From contig QKMZ01000017.1 of assembly GCA_003242885.1 (NCBI GenBank), forward strand, positions 50,026 through 114,025: a stretch of 64,000 nt of DNA, written 5' to 3'. The stretch comes from Candidatus Melainabacteria bacterium (GTDB taxonomy: Bacteria > Cyanobacteriota > Vampirovibrionia > Obscuribacterales > Obscuribacteraceae). The position numbers and the translations under genes are program-made. The notes beneath the pieces were generated by a model. That model searched no databases. It saw only the letters and a list, made by a program, of their open reading frames with translations, and was not told the DNA's origin. Shown here in pieces: positions 32,881-42,488 of the stretch (position 1 is the stretch's first letter; each line of letters opens with the position of its first letter).

Positions 32881-35055
32881 TTACGGATAGAGCAAATCGA
32901 TCCAGCCTGCCGGCAAACTTCTGCCTGCGCAGACGCTTGTTGCAAGCTTCGAACCAGATGAGGGATTCGAGTAATTCTGCTGTAGCCAGCCATTAGGACC
33001 AGCGGTGCATTCAAAGTATCCGTCGAGTACCAGCTCGTCGTAAACGGAGTGATTGGAACCGCTGACGCCCAATGCAAGATCAGCTCTAGCTCTGATTGCA
33101 AGAGACTGAGCATACCACTCGTACCAACCCGGATTTACCGTAACCGATGGCGAGCCAATTGCTCCGCCAGCGAGATACGAGATCTCCGCGGGATTGTCCA
33201 GGTTGAGAATGTCACTGATCAGCACTCCGCCCGACCATGGTTGGCCTGTACGGAGAGCGCTACCGTTACAGAAAAGCACGCCGCTTTTGTCGGTCAAGCC
33301 GGTCAGCACTGCGGGATAGGTGGTTCCGCCAAAGACAACGGAAGAACAAGGCTTTCTTTTCGTGTTGGTCGGGAAATCGATGTAATCGAGTTTAGCCCAG
33401 TCCAACTGCATTGCTTTGTTAAAGTCGGTCAGTCCAGAAGGCTGCGCATCAGTGAGATCGATTGTATGACCGAGTTCATGTGCAGTCACATAGGCCTGCT
33501 TGGCAGGAGTGTTAGCCAAGCTGCAGCCCTCGTTCATGATCGATTGCCAAATTCGCTCAGCACCGCTCCCGACGGGAGCAGTTGCTCCGCACTTGTTGAT
33601 GATAGAGCCAAAGAGTTCCCCCGCAGCTGAAAAGGCGTTGGCGTAATCAGTGTTATTCGCAAAGAAGTACACGTCAGCGCGCTCCAGATCTAGCTTGTTT
33701 CTGATCGGCGTATAGAAAGCAGGCGCGCTGTTGGTACCAAGGCTCAGCAACTTAGTTTGCGTCTGACTGGCAACGACGGTCCCGCTACAGTTGAAGGTAT
33801 TGCCATACGGGAATTGCCCAGTACTACCCATGAAAATCTTCTGGCACTTCGTTGTCATAGTCGGAAGAGTACAACCAGCAGGCATGCCATCTGGAGCAGC
33901 AGCGGAAGGTAGATTTCCCTTATTGGTTATTGAACCAGCAAGCCAACGCGAGCAGGCGAAATAACCGTTTGAAAAATATTTGTCTGCAGTTTTCGGATTA
34001 CTGACTACATCAGACCCCAAGCCATATCTAAAGCTAATCTGCTCAGCAAAGATTGTCTTGGGAAACTGGTAAACAGCAGACCATGCTTGTTGCAATACTT
34101 GGCGGTTTGTTTTACCAGTGTAGGTGGCGGACAAAGCAGTTCCAGTTCCACTAGCACCGTTACAGATGTAATTGCCATTTTGGTCCTGAAGACCTCTAAA
34201 CAGTGATGTCGTGCCACAGGCGGTTACACCGTTTAGAGTCTGCCAGTCGGTGTTCAGGTTGGTTTGATAAATGCTCGCCCATGATGCTGAATTCATGATC
34301 TGTTGGTTCGTCAGACCAACGTAGGCTCCTTGACGGTTTGCACCGGTACCACTTGCACCGTCGCAAATATAGTTACCGGAAAAATCCTTAAGACCCGTGA
34401 AGAGACCGTTGACTCCTCCAACCTTGCAAGGCGCCTGAGCATTCAGTGCAGTCCAGTCACTGTTGAAATTTCCAGCTATCCACCCGGTTTGCATGTCAGA
34501 TACCCTGAACAGAGTTGGCGGCATAATGCCACCATTCTTGATGTATCCTTGCAAATAATCGACAGCTAAGCCAATTTGCTGACCAGTCCGGTGTTTGACA
34601 TTAGTGTTCACCACTCCTGCCGGATTTTGCATGAAGATAGCGATATATTCGGGAATGTTCGTTCCCGCCTTGAAAATCAAGACTCCAAAGTCATTCGGGC
34701 CAGGAGCTTGATATGTTCGACTTTGCTCAGTTGCCCATTGTGAGTATTCAGCCGGAGTACCGAAGATGTAGAGAGAAACGCCATTCAATCCGTTGAAGTT
34801 TCGATTTGGAGACCGGCGCATTTCATTGATTGCCTGTCCCTGAAGAGCGCTAATGGATGCGTTTAGGTCTTGCCCATTCGCAAGGCTGGCTGTTCCGCAG
34901 TATTGCGTCCAGTCGTCGTCAGGATAAGCTGGGATTGTGTGAGTTACAACTTTTGTACAACTTATTGCAGCCTGAGCCTGTTGTGGAAATGCGCCGAGGA
35001 AGCCGACGCCGAGAATCATCGCCGCAAGGGCGAAAAAACCTCGTTTTATGTTCAT
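32881..35055 (-). CDS. Large secreted zincin metalloprotease-like protein
   Basis: 724 aa. I choose ATG 35055: it opens the signal peptide MNIKRGFFALAAMILGVGFLGAFPQQAQA and has AAAGGAAAG 5 bp upstream; the track's 83-residue extension is leader DNA. Near residue 526 YVTAHELGHTIDLTDAQPSG is an HExxH zinc site with a downstream Asp. Two to three Cys-containing repeats (SDWTALNAQAPCK..GLFTGLKDFSGNYICDGASGTG) occupy about 190-370. The smaller paralogue at 55498 has an almost identical signal peptide and HETGH. Probably an extracellular protease; substrate unknown. Confidence 0.78.
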   Translation of the reverse strand: MNIKRGFFALAAMILGVGFLGAFPQQAQAAISCTKVVTHTIPAYPDDDWTQYCGTASLANGQDLNASISALQGQAINEMRRSPNRNFNGLNGVSLYIFGTPAEYSQWATEQSRTYQAPGPNDFGVLIFKAGTNIPEYIAIFMQNPAGVVNTNVKHRTGQQIGLAVDYLQGYIKNGGIMPPTLFRVSDMQTGWIAGNFNSDWTALNAQAPCKVGGVNGLFTGLKDFSGNYICDGASGTGANRQGAYVGLTNQQIMNSASWASIYQTNLNTDWQTLNGVTACGTTSLFRGLQDQNGNYICNGASGTGTALSATYTGKTNRQVLQQAWSAVYQFPKTIFAEQISFRYGLGSDVVSNPKTADKYFSNGYFACSRWLAGSITNKGNLPSAAAPDGMPAGCTLPTMTTKCQKIFMGSTGQFPYGNTFNCSGTVVASQTQTKLLSLGTNSAPAFYTPIRNKLDLERADVYFFANNTDYANAFSAAGELFGSIINKCGATAPVGSGAERIWQSIMNEGCSLANTPAKQAYVTAHELGHTIDLTDAQPSGLTDFNKAMQLDWAKLDYIDFPTNTKRKPCSSVVFGGTTYPAVLTGLTDKSGVLFCNGSALRTGQPWSGGVLISDILNLDNPAEISYLAGGAIGSPSVTVNPGWYEWYAQSLAIRARADLALGVSGSNHSVYDELVLDGYFECTAGPNGWLQQNYSNPSSGSKLATSVCAGRSLPAGWIDLLYP

Positions 35056-35300
35056 TCGTTCTTTCCTTTTGGGAAGTTGGTTGGTTTTCCAGCTCTCCAA
35101 CGTCTTAAGTCCGAGTCGGACAAAAACCAGAACAATTAAGCTGCTCGTTTGCTTGCTGGTTTTATCCTTGAATTTGCGCTGTGCGCTTGGAGATGACTCG
35201 GGCTGAGAAGTGAAAAGTGGGATTTTGAGCCTAAGCATTCGCAACGGTTCAAATTGAGTGGTTGGGTGACTTTTCGTCACATTTTTCATAAAGCGTAACT
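35056..35300 (-). promoter_or_regulatory. Conserved long leader of the zincin gene (copy 1)
   Basis: Blocks shared with the leader of the 55498 zincin, in the same order: a (G/T)GACGAAAAGT(C/G)AC box (35266-35280), TAGGCTCAAAATCCCAC(T)TTTCACTTCTCA, a GCGC-ACA-GCGC mini-hairpin with CAAAT..AAGGATAA, and ACCAACTTCCCAAAAGGAAA at the ribosome site. The spacers differ. Conservation without coding suggests an operator at the far end and a structured 5' UTR. Confidence 0.6.
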
Positions 35301-35698
35301 TCATTACGACAGCTGCAATATCACGCCGATCCCTGGAATGGACATGGATGGCAAATTACAAAAGAAAAAATAAACCCTCGCGCCATCGTTAATCTGATCA
35401 ATGGCTTAAGTAGCGGGACTTCCGCGATCACACATTTTCGTGATTTCAAGTAGGACAGAGGAATTTCATGAAGCTGTTACTTAATTACGACACAGAAACA
35501 AGTCCCGAAACAGGCTTGTATCAAGGTTAATCAGCTTAGAAATAAATTCTGAATTTCTAGCAGAGCGGACGCCCATCCCTGATGACATCCTAGCGGGAAG
35601 CCAAAGACACCTCGCGCGAGGTTTGATGATTAGCCTATACATTCTTCGTTGAAAGCAAAGAGTGCCGTGTATGCGGGCAGCACGCTGCCCGCAACTTT
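35301..35698. other. Intergenic region with a GC hairpin
   Basis: About 400 bp without a supported gene. A stem GCGGGCAG-CACG-CTGCCCGC (35673-35692) follows the stop of the sigma-factor gene and probably ends its transcript. A CATGAAGCTGTTACTTA segment at about 35467 recurs near 56580, beyond the second zincin leader. Confidence 0.5.
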
Positions 35699-36217
35699 TC
35701 ATATGCAATCTGACAGTTCTCGACGAAGAGAAGCTTTGGCAAAGTGCAACCTGGTTCTCACGGTATTGAGGTTTGCATCCGTCATCTTCGAGATCTGCAA
35801 GTAAGAGCAGCCGGTGACATAAAGGAGAAAAACCTGGCGTTGAACTGTGGAAAGCTGCTCAATAGCTTTGCCTATCGTTCGAGCCAAATACGGATCAGAT
35901 GGCTCATAAACGATTGAAGGTACGAAAGAATTGCATTCGGGATCATATGAGATGCTAATGGAATCTACAGGCGTAAAGTAATCTCTGATTTCGCGCTCTT
36001 TGTAGACTTTTCTGAGAATGTCATTTCTCGCATTCAATGTGCAAGAAAAGATCCACTTTTCACTGGGTTCTTCAGGGACAGCTCTGGCTTTGAGAATCTT
36101 CTCCATGGTGAGCTGCACGAGGTCGTCCATTTCTACAAATCGGCCTGCAATGCGCTTCGAGTGTACTTTTACAGCTGCAAATATCGTTTCAATCCTTTCC
36201 TCATAAGTTCTTTCCAT
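35699..36217 (-). CDS. ECF-type RNA polymerase sigma factor
   Basis: 172 aa. Region 2 reads GRFVEMDDLVQLTMEKILKAR...WIFSCTLNARNDILRKVYKERE (the DLVQ..M helix and the -10-binding helix), and region 4 reads EQLSTVQRQVFLLYVTGCSYLQISKMTDANLNTVRTRLHFAKASLRREL, the -35-binding HTH. Short linker, no anti-sigma gene alongside. It would direct RNA polymerase to a special promoter set. The conserved leaders of the secreted zincins are reasonable targets to test, but no promoter match can be shown. Confidence 0.88.
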   Translation of the reverse strand: MERTYEERIETIFAAVKVHSKRIAGRFVEMDDLVQLTMEKILKARAVPEEPSEKWIFSCTLNARNDILRKVYKEREIRDYFTPVDSISISYDPECNSFVPSIVYEPSDPYLARTIGKAIEQLSTVQRQVFLLYVTGCSYLQISKMTDANLNTVRTRLHFAKASLRRELSDCI

Positions 36218-36463
36218 GGAAGTGCCCTCCAGAAAGACGACACGATGCCGTCAACAGAAGGGCAAGTGCGTCATGGCTCTGGCGGTCAAGCTCAACGATA
36301 AGACAACAAAGAAAGGAGCGAGGCGCAGCTTGACGGACAGTGGCGCCGTGACGCGAGACTAGGAGAAAAGACGGTGAGCTGCACCTCACAACCAAGAAAA
36401 CAGAAGACCGAAGCAGGAAGGCAGTAGATTGAAAGCAGTAATTAGCTCAGTAGATCGAGCGTT

Positions 36464-37147
36464 TCAATTGGCTGCAGTTACTTTTTGTCCGCACTGATTG
36501 CAGAATTTAGCAGACTGAACCAAACTTGCTGAACAATTGATGCAAGTTTCAGCAGGCTTCTGCAGACCCAAAAGTCCAGCGAAATTGAGCTGTTCGAACG
36601 CGAACAGTACAGGTCCTCGAACATGGATTGCACAATTAACGTCTTCTTTCATTCGTAAATGTTCCAAAACTCTAAAACCAAATCTCCAAAGAATGTAATC
36701 ACGCAGCGGTTCCGAAACCATGTTGTAATTGGCATACTCTTGTTGAAATGAATTCAACATCCGTTCAAAATCACGACGCACAGCCACTTTCTCTTTCTTA
36801 TCCCATACTTTTTTGCACAGCATGTGTTCAATTTCCACGATGAGTGCGTCAAAAAACACGAATCTGAGATCCTCCTCAAAATGCCATGACAAGACCCTAT
36901 CGCACCAATGTATGCAAATGAGAATAAAGTCGATTTGAACCAAAAGATGTGAATTCTTTTCCACTTTTCGGTCCTTGAATTTTGGCTTCAATACAATGGT
37001 GATAAGCGCATCTGCATTCGCCGATGCTATGTCAATGAGCCACGGCGCAAGTGCCTTTGCCTTCAGCATTAGTCCTTGCTGATTATTCTTGACTGATTGA
37101 AATTCTTCCCAATCAAGGATAGCTGGTTTCTTTTCTGCCATGGTCAA
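36464..37147 (-). CDS. Unknown protein with C-terminal zinc ribbon
   Basis: 227 aa (Met3 is an alternative start). The last 30 residues, CINCSASLVQSAKFCNQCGQK, are a CxxC...CxxC zinc ribbon of the type found at the ends of many bacterial envelope or regulatory proteins. The remaining 190 residues are helical (FILICIHWCDRVLSWHFEEDLRFVFFDALIVEIEHMLCKK) with no recognised family. It is the most promoter-distal gene of the plasmid 1 mobilisation run. No counterpart exists on plasmid 2. Confidence 0.6.
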   Translation of the reverse strand: MTMAEKKPAILDWEEFQSVKNNQQGLMLKAKALAPWLIDIASANADALITIVLKPKFKDRKVEKNSHLLVQIDFILICIHWCDRVLSWHFEEDLRFVFFDALIVEIEHMLCKKVWDKKEKVAVRRDFERMLNSFQQEYANYNMVSEPLRDYILWRFGFRVLEHLRMKEDVNCAIHVRGPVLFAFEQLNFAGLLGLQKPAETCINCSASLVQSAKFCNQCGQKVTAAN

Positions 37148-37187
37148 TTATCATGTCGACAAAAATGCTCTATCAGTATCCTAAAAT

Positions 37188-37721
37188 CTAGTATTTATCT
37201 TGCTTTTTATAAAGCTGTACCATGAGCCCATCATGAGCCATAACGTGCGATGCAGAATAACTTGCATTCAAACGCTTGAGACCTTGCCATCTCAATTGGG
37301 TAGCATCGAGAATTGCCTCGTCAACCCATTTTTCGCGCTCTGGGGCAGAAAGCTTTGTGTAAACACTGCTGTGTCTCAACCACCAAGACTCTGAAAACGA
37401 CTTTCTTTTCGAATAAGGCACATAAGTGCCGGCTAGATTGTCGAGCTTTTCGCCGGCGTTGTTTACGAAGTCCTGAAGGTCTAGGGCAAAATTTGCTTTT
37501 TCCATATTCGCTGTCGCTCGATATGCCGTTTTCAAATCCCTTTTGCCTGTCGGAAGCCAGTTTTTGCTCGGAGCTTTGTCTTCTTCAGAAGCAATGGCAG
37601 CAAGAGTGACTTTTACTTTTTCGACGTATGCTGGCGTCCCTTTTTCCTGCGCAAAAGAAGGCTCTAGACAGATAGTTAGAGCCGTAGTTAAAGAAAGCAT
37701 CAACGCCAATTTCTTTGTCAT
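37188..37721 (-). CDS. Exported protein, paralogue of 58814
   Basis: 177 aa with signal peptide MTKKLALMLSLTTALTICLEPSFA-QE. The mature part shares several runs with the plasmid 2 protein at 58814: APSKNWLPTGKRDLKTAYRATANMEKANFALDLQDFVNNAGEKLDNLAGTYVPYSKR against NPSKNWFPTGPRKFKSGYGKVANNVKAAFSIDLQNWAFEKGERLDNLTATYIPYKKR, and VMAHDGLMVQL against TIGHSGLMAQL. Both lie one gene downstream of the coupling protein's neighbour, so they belong to the mobilisation block, perhaps in the envelope step of transfer. Function unknown. Confidence 0.7.
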   Translation of the reverse strand: MTKKLALMLSLTTALTICLEPSFAQEKGTPAYVEKVKVTLAAIASEEDKAPSKNWLPTGKRDLKTAYRATANMEKANFALDLQDFVNNAGEKLDNLAGTYVPYSKRKSFSESWWLRHSSVYTKLSAPEREKWVDEAILDATQLRWQGLKRLNASYSASHVMAHDGLMVQLYKKQDKY

Positions 37722-37742
37722 CTTTTTCTCTCCATTTAGAAT

Positions 37743-38300
37743 TCACGGATTTCCTGGTTGCAAAGGAAGTTTCGCAATTGCATCATCTAACTTTGTCTGA
37801 GTGTCCTTGAGCACTTCACGCACAGTGCCAGTGCCTTTAGGCGAAAATACTTGATACTTGTAGACCGCTCGAGTAGCTGAACCCTCAGGAATGAGCTGTA
37901 TCTGCAAAACAATATTCCGCTTCGCGTCAACGTAATTTCCTGCACCGCCCAGTTTCTCGGAAAAATTTGATTCAGCTTTGATGATCCCCCGAGCATCATC
38001 GGTTGCATCTACTCGATAGGTAATCAATCCGGCTTGCGGGCTCTCATATCGGTAGGTGTCCAGTTCGTCTTTGATCATTCCAAAAGCAGTCGGCAAGTTT
38101 GCTTGCCACGTTTTGTCCGGCGGATTCATCAGTGCAATCATCTGATTGCCGTCTTTATCCCAAAAGTACTTCCAAGTGAAATAAGCAGCCGCACAAGCAA
38201 TCGGCATCGACAATGGACCGGCAAATTGATTGGATATGCCGCCTGCAACAAAAAACGCCACAACGGATAAAACAAATCCGAGCATTGCAGTTGGTCCCAT
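37743..38300 (-). CDS. Membrane-anchored protein of the mobilisation block
   Basis: 185 aa. Two N-terminal membrane helices (AMLGFVLSVVAFFVAGGISNQFAGPLSMPIACAAAYFTWKYFW) precede a soluble beta-rich domain (ITYRVDATDDARGIIKAESNF, NIVLQIQLIPEGSATRAVYKYQVF). The plasmid 2 gene in the same position (59362) encodes a protein with a similar final domain (IRQLTCYIDFLPQQDGTTRILYRWHIYE) but no membrane helices. It may dock the soluble coupling protein at the membrane. This is inference from order. Confidence 0.6.
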   Translation of the reverse strand: MGPTAMLGFVLSVVAFFVAGGISNQFAGPLSMPIACAAAYFTWKYFWDKDGNQMIALMNPPDKTWQANLPTAFGMIKDELDTYRYESPQAGLITYRVDATDDARGIIKAESNFSEKLGGAGNYVDAKRNIVLQIQLIPEGSATRAVYKYQVFSPKGTGTVREVLKDTQTKLDDAIAKLPLQPGNP

Positions 38301-38315
38301 TTAGCTCTCCTTGCC

Positions 38316-40262
38316 CTACCAGGTCAGATATCCATACCCATTGTCTTCGGCTCCTGGTGACTCACTTTCTTGAGTCTTTGGCTTAGTATCACTGTCTAAT
38401 TCATCAGTCGAAACAACTTCATCCACAGCGTCCTCATCTCGTAGCTCTCTATCGCGGTCAAGCTCTTCACTCGAAATTTCTTCCGTAGCCGCATCTACTT
38501 TCGGTATTGTTCTAGCCAGCTTTTCATCCACTTCCAAAACTCGTCGCTTTGGCAAAGGAAAGAGCAGCTCATCTGTTTCCGTCTGGTAGTCTCTCCACGT
38601 GAGAGATCTCACCTGAACTGGTCTCGTCGCAGGCAGAAACACAATCATGTTCGGCTTGCCTGCTTCGGCTTCCTGATTGTTTTCATCGATAGTCCCCAAG
38701 TTCAAAAGGTCATCGACGCTTAACAGCGGCTCTTTCTCCTTCACGTCCCGGAGCTGTCCGGCAGAAGTAACCTTATCCTCGTTCTTGTTGACGTCGCCCA
38801 ACATAGTGCTTATCTGCTTCGCTGTTTCGTAGTCATTGGGCTTAAAGAAAATCTTGCCGGCGGTCTGGCTCAAAAATTTCTTCGCTTCTTTTCCGTAGAG
38901 ATTTTCCAGCTGAACATAGTCCTGAACGCCCAAGACAATCGGAATTTTGTCATGTCGAATAATGGTCAACTTATCTGGCAAACCGCGCACGTAGCCGAAG
39001 TTAGTGAATTCATCCAAAAACAAAGCAACTGGATGTTTCAGCTTGGTCGTCGTGCAAAAGCTCAGTGCCAGATTGAACATCAGGGCGGCCAGTGGTTTCA
39101 ACTCAGGCTTATCGGCAGGTGTTGCCAAATACCAGGTAAACAAACTTTCCGCCATCTCTGACAGATTGACATCTGTCGTTTCAGTGAGCGCTCTTATTCG
39201 AGGTTCGTTCCAAAGATCCAGGCGCACAATAATGCCATTTGCAACCAGGTTCCTGTAAGGAGGCGTCGTGGTGTTCAAAAACTTCTTGTACGCCCTTCTA
39301 GCCACCTCTATTGGGCTGTCGGCTACCACTTTCTGAATGCCTTCAGGACCATCCTCAAACAAGTCGGCGATATATCCGAGATTTGCCTTACCTTCGTCCC
39401 GCAATCCAATCGAATGCAAAAGCAAGCCGGTAAGCAACATTCTCTCGCTCATTTCCCAACTTTGATCACCCTTGTGAGTCTGCAAAGTTGTTGACTGCAT
39501 GATGATCTCGACAACCCGCCGAGCATCTCGATAGGTCTCGATCGAATCCAGCGGATTGAATCTATCGGAGCTTAGGTTGTCCGGGTTGAAATAAACAATC
39601 TTGTGCCCATGATGTGCTCTGAAGCCCGCTGTTTTCGTGTAAAGGTCGCCCGCACTCTTTCCGCCAGTCGCTTCTGTCACGAGCGCCGAGCATTTGTAGC
39701 GCTCAATCAAATTGGGAATATGCACGCCGGTGGTTTTGCCCGAGCCGGTCGGACCGCAAACAAGCACATGTTTATTCGTGTCTTCCTCCGGCAAAGACAG
39801 GCAGCTGATGCTATCCCCAGTTACTAAAAACCGCTTTGGATTGCGTTCTTTGACAATATAGCCAGCCTGAAATAGCTCATTTGGAGTAGCCCATCGTGCA
39901 CCCTTCTTTGGCTTGTCCAGCGCTTCGACTATTCCTCGTGAATCTTCGAAAAGGCTTTTGACCAACTCTGCATACTTCTTTTGGCAGTCTTCTCCTGTCC
40001 AGTCATAAGACTGCTCGTTGATTTCAATTTCGGTGTAAGCAAAACCGTCCTCTTCTAGCCAACGAATGATTGCAGAGTAGTTGTAGTGCCAAACTTTTCC
40101 CATGATGTTCTGCGGTGCTTTCAGCTCCGCAGTAATAATCCGTGTCATCTCATCAACGTAGGTGACATGCCATTGATGCCGCCTCAAAGACGTCATGAAA
40201 ACGCGAGCCAGCATTTCCGGCGGAATGTCTGTTGGGCATCGGTCAGAAAACTTGCTCGCCAC
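38316..40262 (-). CDS. VirD4/TraG-type coupling protein (T4CP), plasmid 1
   Basis: 648 aa. Walker A near 170 (HVLVCGPTGSGKTTGVHIPNLIERY) and Walker B near 420 (VALFLDEFTNFGYVRGLPDKLTIIRHDKIPIVLGVQDYVQLE), both typical of VirD4/TraG ATPases that bring the relaxase-DNA complex to the secretion channel. The N-terminal membrane anchor usual for VirD4 is missing, and a ~150-residue soluble domain is found instead. The C-terminus is an acidic tail. Stops and starts of neighbours are within 16 bp, indicating an operon. Confidence 0.9.
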   Translation of the reverse strand: MASKFSDRCPTDIPPEMLARVFMTSLRRHQWHVTYVDEMTRIITAELKAPQNIMGKVWHYNYSAIIRWLEEDGFAYTEIEINEQSYDWTGEDCQKKYAELVKSLFEDSRGIVEALDKPKKGARWATPNELFQAGYIVKERNPKRFLVTGDSISCLSLPEEDTNKHVLVCGPTGSGKTTGVHIPNLIERYKCSALVTEATGGKSAGDLYTKTAGFRAHHGHKIVYFNPDNLSSDRFNPLDSIETYRDARRVVEIIMQSTTLQTHKGDQSWEMSERMLLTGLLLHSIGLRDEGKANLGYIADLFEDGPEGIQKVVADSPIEVARRAYKKFLNTTTPPYRNLVANGIIVRLDLWNEPRIRALTETTDVNLSEMAESLFTWYLATPADKPELKPLAALMFNLALSFCTTTKLKHPVALFLDEFTNFGYVRGLPDKLTIIRHDKIPIVLGVQDYVQLENLYGKEAKKFLSQTAGKIFFKPNDYETAKQISTMLGDVNKNEDKVTSAGQLRDVKEKEPLLSVDDLLNLGTIDENNQEAEAGKPNMIVFLPATRPVQVRSLTWRDYQTETDELLFPLPKRRVLEVDEKLARTIPKVDAATEEISSEELDRDRELRDEDAVDEVVSTDELDSDTKPKTQESESPGAEDNGYGYLTW

Positions 40263-41108
40263 CTACATGCCTCCTACGCCACCAACACCACGCGCAGGTA
40301 GATTGACTTCTTCAAACTTGCCCGGATTGCGGTTGGGATCACGCATCATTTCCCTTTCTTTCATGTCCTTCAGCTTTTGTCGCAGTTTGCTGTTCACAAT
40401 CTTTTGCGACGCTGCGGCTGGGTCTTTTGGCATCGATCCAGCCTTCGCTACAACCGGCTCCTTCACTGCTTTGACATTGGCAATTTTCAGATCACGGGCA
40501 AAAGAAACAATCTTCGCCAATTGCGCTTGAATCTTTGGTTCAAGTTTTGCTTTTAGCGAAGCACCCGCCTGCTGTCTGGCAAGATTGATCGCAATTGACG
40601 GATCCAATTTTCTCAGCCCAGTCGATGCCGCGCCTTTTGCACCAACCGAAATTGCAGATTCCCAGCAACTGTACTTGGCTGTGTATTGGGTATCGACGGT
40701 CTCTCTAACCTCAGCGATTTTATTCATCGCTTTGATTTCTTTCTGCAAGCTGGCTTTCTGCTCTGTTAAATCAGCTCGCTGCTTCGCCTTGCGTTCTAGA
40801 TGCTCTTTGAGAATTTCCTTTTTTCCGGCGCGAACTTGTCCTTCAAACTGCTTAGACTTTTCAGAAACGGTTTTGTACTTTCCTGTGCCGGAATTCTTCC
40901 GCCGGGCTTCACTCGCGTTTTCAAGCTTTCGGTCATTAGTGCTCTTCTTGCCAGAGTCGTATTTCAAAGAAGCCTGTTCCTTTGGCATCTGCGACTTTTC
41001 GGAAGAATTACTGCGCAATTCCTTGGGTCTGGAAACTTGCGTCTGCCGCTCTTTGGATAGCGACTTTTGCACTTTCGGCTTTTTTCTTCTCTTTTCGGGA
41101 TCGGTCAT
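40263..41108 (-). CDS. Basic coiled-coil protein between coupling protein and relaxase
   Basis: 281 aa, extremely Lys/Arg/Ser-rich N-terminus (RRKKPKVQKSLSKERQTQVSRPKEL), heptad helix about 95-150, and a Gly-rich C-terminus ending RGVGGVGGM. It abuts the coupling protein and follows the relaxase by 9 bp. No enzymatic motif. The charge suggests DNA or relaxase binding, as an accessory relaxosome protein. Plasmid 2 has no counterpart: relaxase and coupling protein are directly adjacent there. Confidence 0.6.
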   Translation of the reverse strand: MTDPEKRRKKPKVQKSLSKERQTQVSRPKELRSNSSEKSQMPKEQASLKYDSGKKSTNDRKLENASEARRKNSGTGKYKTVSEKSKQFEGQVRAGKKEILKEHLERKAKQRADLTEQKASLQKEIKAMNKIAEVRETVDTQYTAKYSCWESAISVGAKGAASTGLRKLDPSIAINLARQQAGASLKAKLEPKIQAQLAKIVSFARDLKIANVKAVKEPVVAKAGSMPKDPAAASQKIVNSKLRQKLKDMKEREMMRDPNRNPGKFEEVNLPARGVGGVGGM

Positions 41109-41117
41109 AACAAAGCC

Positions 41118-42482
41118 TCAGCTTTTGTCTTTCTCATCTTCCCAGGATGCCTGTTTCTGCTCCAATTCTTCTGCCCGTTTCTCTTTTATCCAAGATCTCA
41201 GTTTCGAATACTCTTTCTTCTTCATACCCTGCGCCCACTTCTCACCAGCTTCATATTCGTCTGCCAAAAATTCCAACGCTTCACGAGAATCAGACTTTTC
41301 GTACAAAACCTCTTCATCTTTTCCGGGTACTTTTATCGTAATCGGTTCTACTCTTTCTTGCTCTCGTATCCACAAGTCCAAAGCTTTTGCCTCTACCGGA
41401 GTCAGAACGATTTCACCTTTCCGGTCCATTTTCCGGACGCCATTTAATTCGGACAGACTGGAAGCTTTTGTCACGGTCAATTTCTGCTCCGCTCCTAAAT
41501 CAAGCGATAAATCTTTCACACCCAATGCTTGGGCAAAAAGCCGTTTCTCCAGGTAATTTCCATCCTTTACCCATGTATCTAGCCTTTTGTACTCATCTTC
41601 TGTCAACTGCTGCCGAACAGACGATCCAACTTTCAAATACTCCTGCTGCAGTTTTTTCAATTCAAGTAGCGAACTGTTCCAGTTATAATCAACAGACGCG
41701 CCAGCAAAATTGAGCCTGATTTCAGTTGAGTAGTACTCCCATGCAATTTCCTTGGCTTTCTTGGCTCGCGCTTCCTGCCTTGAGCGCTTGCCGGCCAATT
41801 CTTCTGTGGAAGGCATATCACCCAGCGACTCCTTTTCTCTCTCCAACAGAAGCTCCAGGCGATCAGCTTTCTGCTGCTCCGGAGCTCTCAAAGTTTTTCT
41901 ATTGAACTCTTCTTTCGCAGCTTTTAACGCCCCAACTAGTCGTTCCTTCAATGTCCTGGACGTGGCTTCTTTGCTGCCATTTCCTTTTACACGCTCATGC
42001 TCCTTAAATCGGTCAAGTAAGCGATTTCGCTCAAGGTATTCGTCTCCAACCTCTTTCACCTTCGTGTAATCAGGACGTCGCAAACGCACTTGCCGTCCTT
42101 TCTTGTCGGTAGCCATGACTACAACGTGTGCGTGAGGATTCGCCGTGTTCTGGTGCTCAACTGCATACCACTCCAAATCCAAACCTTTGGACCTGCCTAA
42201 CTCAGTCATAGTCTCTCGAACGAACTGCTGGACATTTGCCTCTTTAACGCCCGGCGACAGGATCAGCTTGTGCATCAAAACGCCACGGTTTTCTTGCTGA
42301 TCGATCGCTCGATGGACATCGTTGGCAGTAAAACCGTCAGCTCGATCAGTAAAAAAGCTTCGATTGACTTCGTTCTCGTCTTTGCCTGGACGAAAGCGAA
42401 TGTAGTTGATGTGCGCCTTTGCTCGACCACGACCTTTGTTTGCCGCTTTGATGTAGCTGTGTTTTACAACCGACCTGGTCAC
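41118..42482 (-). CDS. Relaxase (HUH, MOBP-like), plasmid 1
   Basis: 454 aa. The N-terminus SVVKHSYIKAANKGRGRAKAHINYIRFR contains the candidate nicking Tyr. About residues 105-125, VEHQNTANPHAHVVVMATDKKG, is the HUH metal-binding motif with the HxH pair. The C-terminal 280 residues are Glu/Lys-rich helices. It would nick at oriT and lead the strand into a recipient. The nic-like TATCCTG found near both modules is the type used by MOBP relaxases, which fits. The close paralogue is at 61845. Confidence 0.88.
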   Translation of the reverse strand: MTRSVVKHSYIKAANKGRGRAKAHINYIRFRPGKDENEVNRSFFTDRADGFTANDVHRAIDQQENRGVLMHKLILSPGVKEANVQQFVRETMTELGRSKGLDLEWYAVEHQNTANPHAHVVVMATDKKGRQVRLRRPDYTKVKEVGDEYLERNRLLDRFKEHERVKGNGSKEATSRTLKERLVGALKAAKEEFNRKTLRAPEQQKADRLELLLEREKESLGDMPSTEELAGKRSRQEARAKKAKEIAWEYYSTEIRLNFAGASVDYNWNSSLLELKKLQQEYLKVGSSVRQQLTEDEYKRLDTWVKDGNYLEKRLFAQALGVKDLSLDLGAEQKLTVTKASSLSELNGVRKMDRKGEIVLTPVEAKALDLWIREQERVEPITIKVPGKDEEVLYEKSDSREALEFLADEYEAGEKWAQGMKKKEYSKLRSWIKEKRAEELEQKQASWEDEKDKS

Positions 42483-42488
42483 AAGAGG

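Noticed and set aside
33049-33630. Plus-strand ORF of 193 aa
   Set aside because: It runs opposite to the well-supported zincin gene, has no motif and no ribosome site; a shadow frame.
40585-41556. Plus-strand ORF of 323 aa, Ser/Phe-rich
   Set aside because: Antisense shadow of the Lys/Glu-rich coiled-coil and relaxase genes; Lys codons read backward give Phe and Leu.
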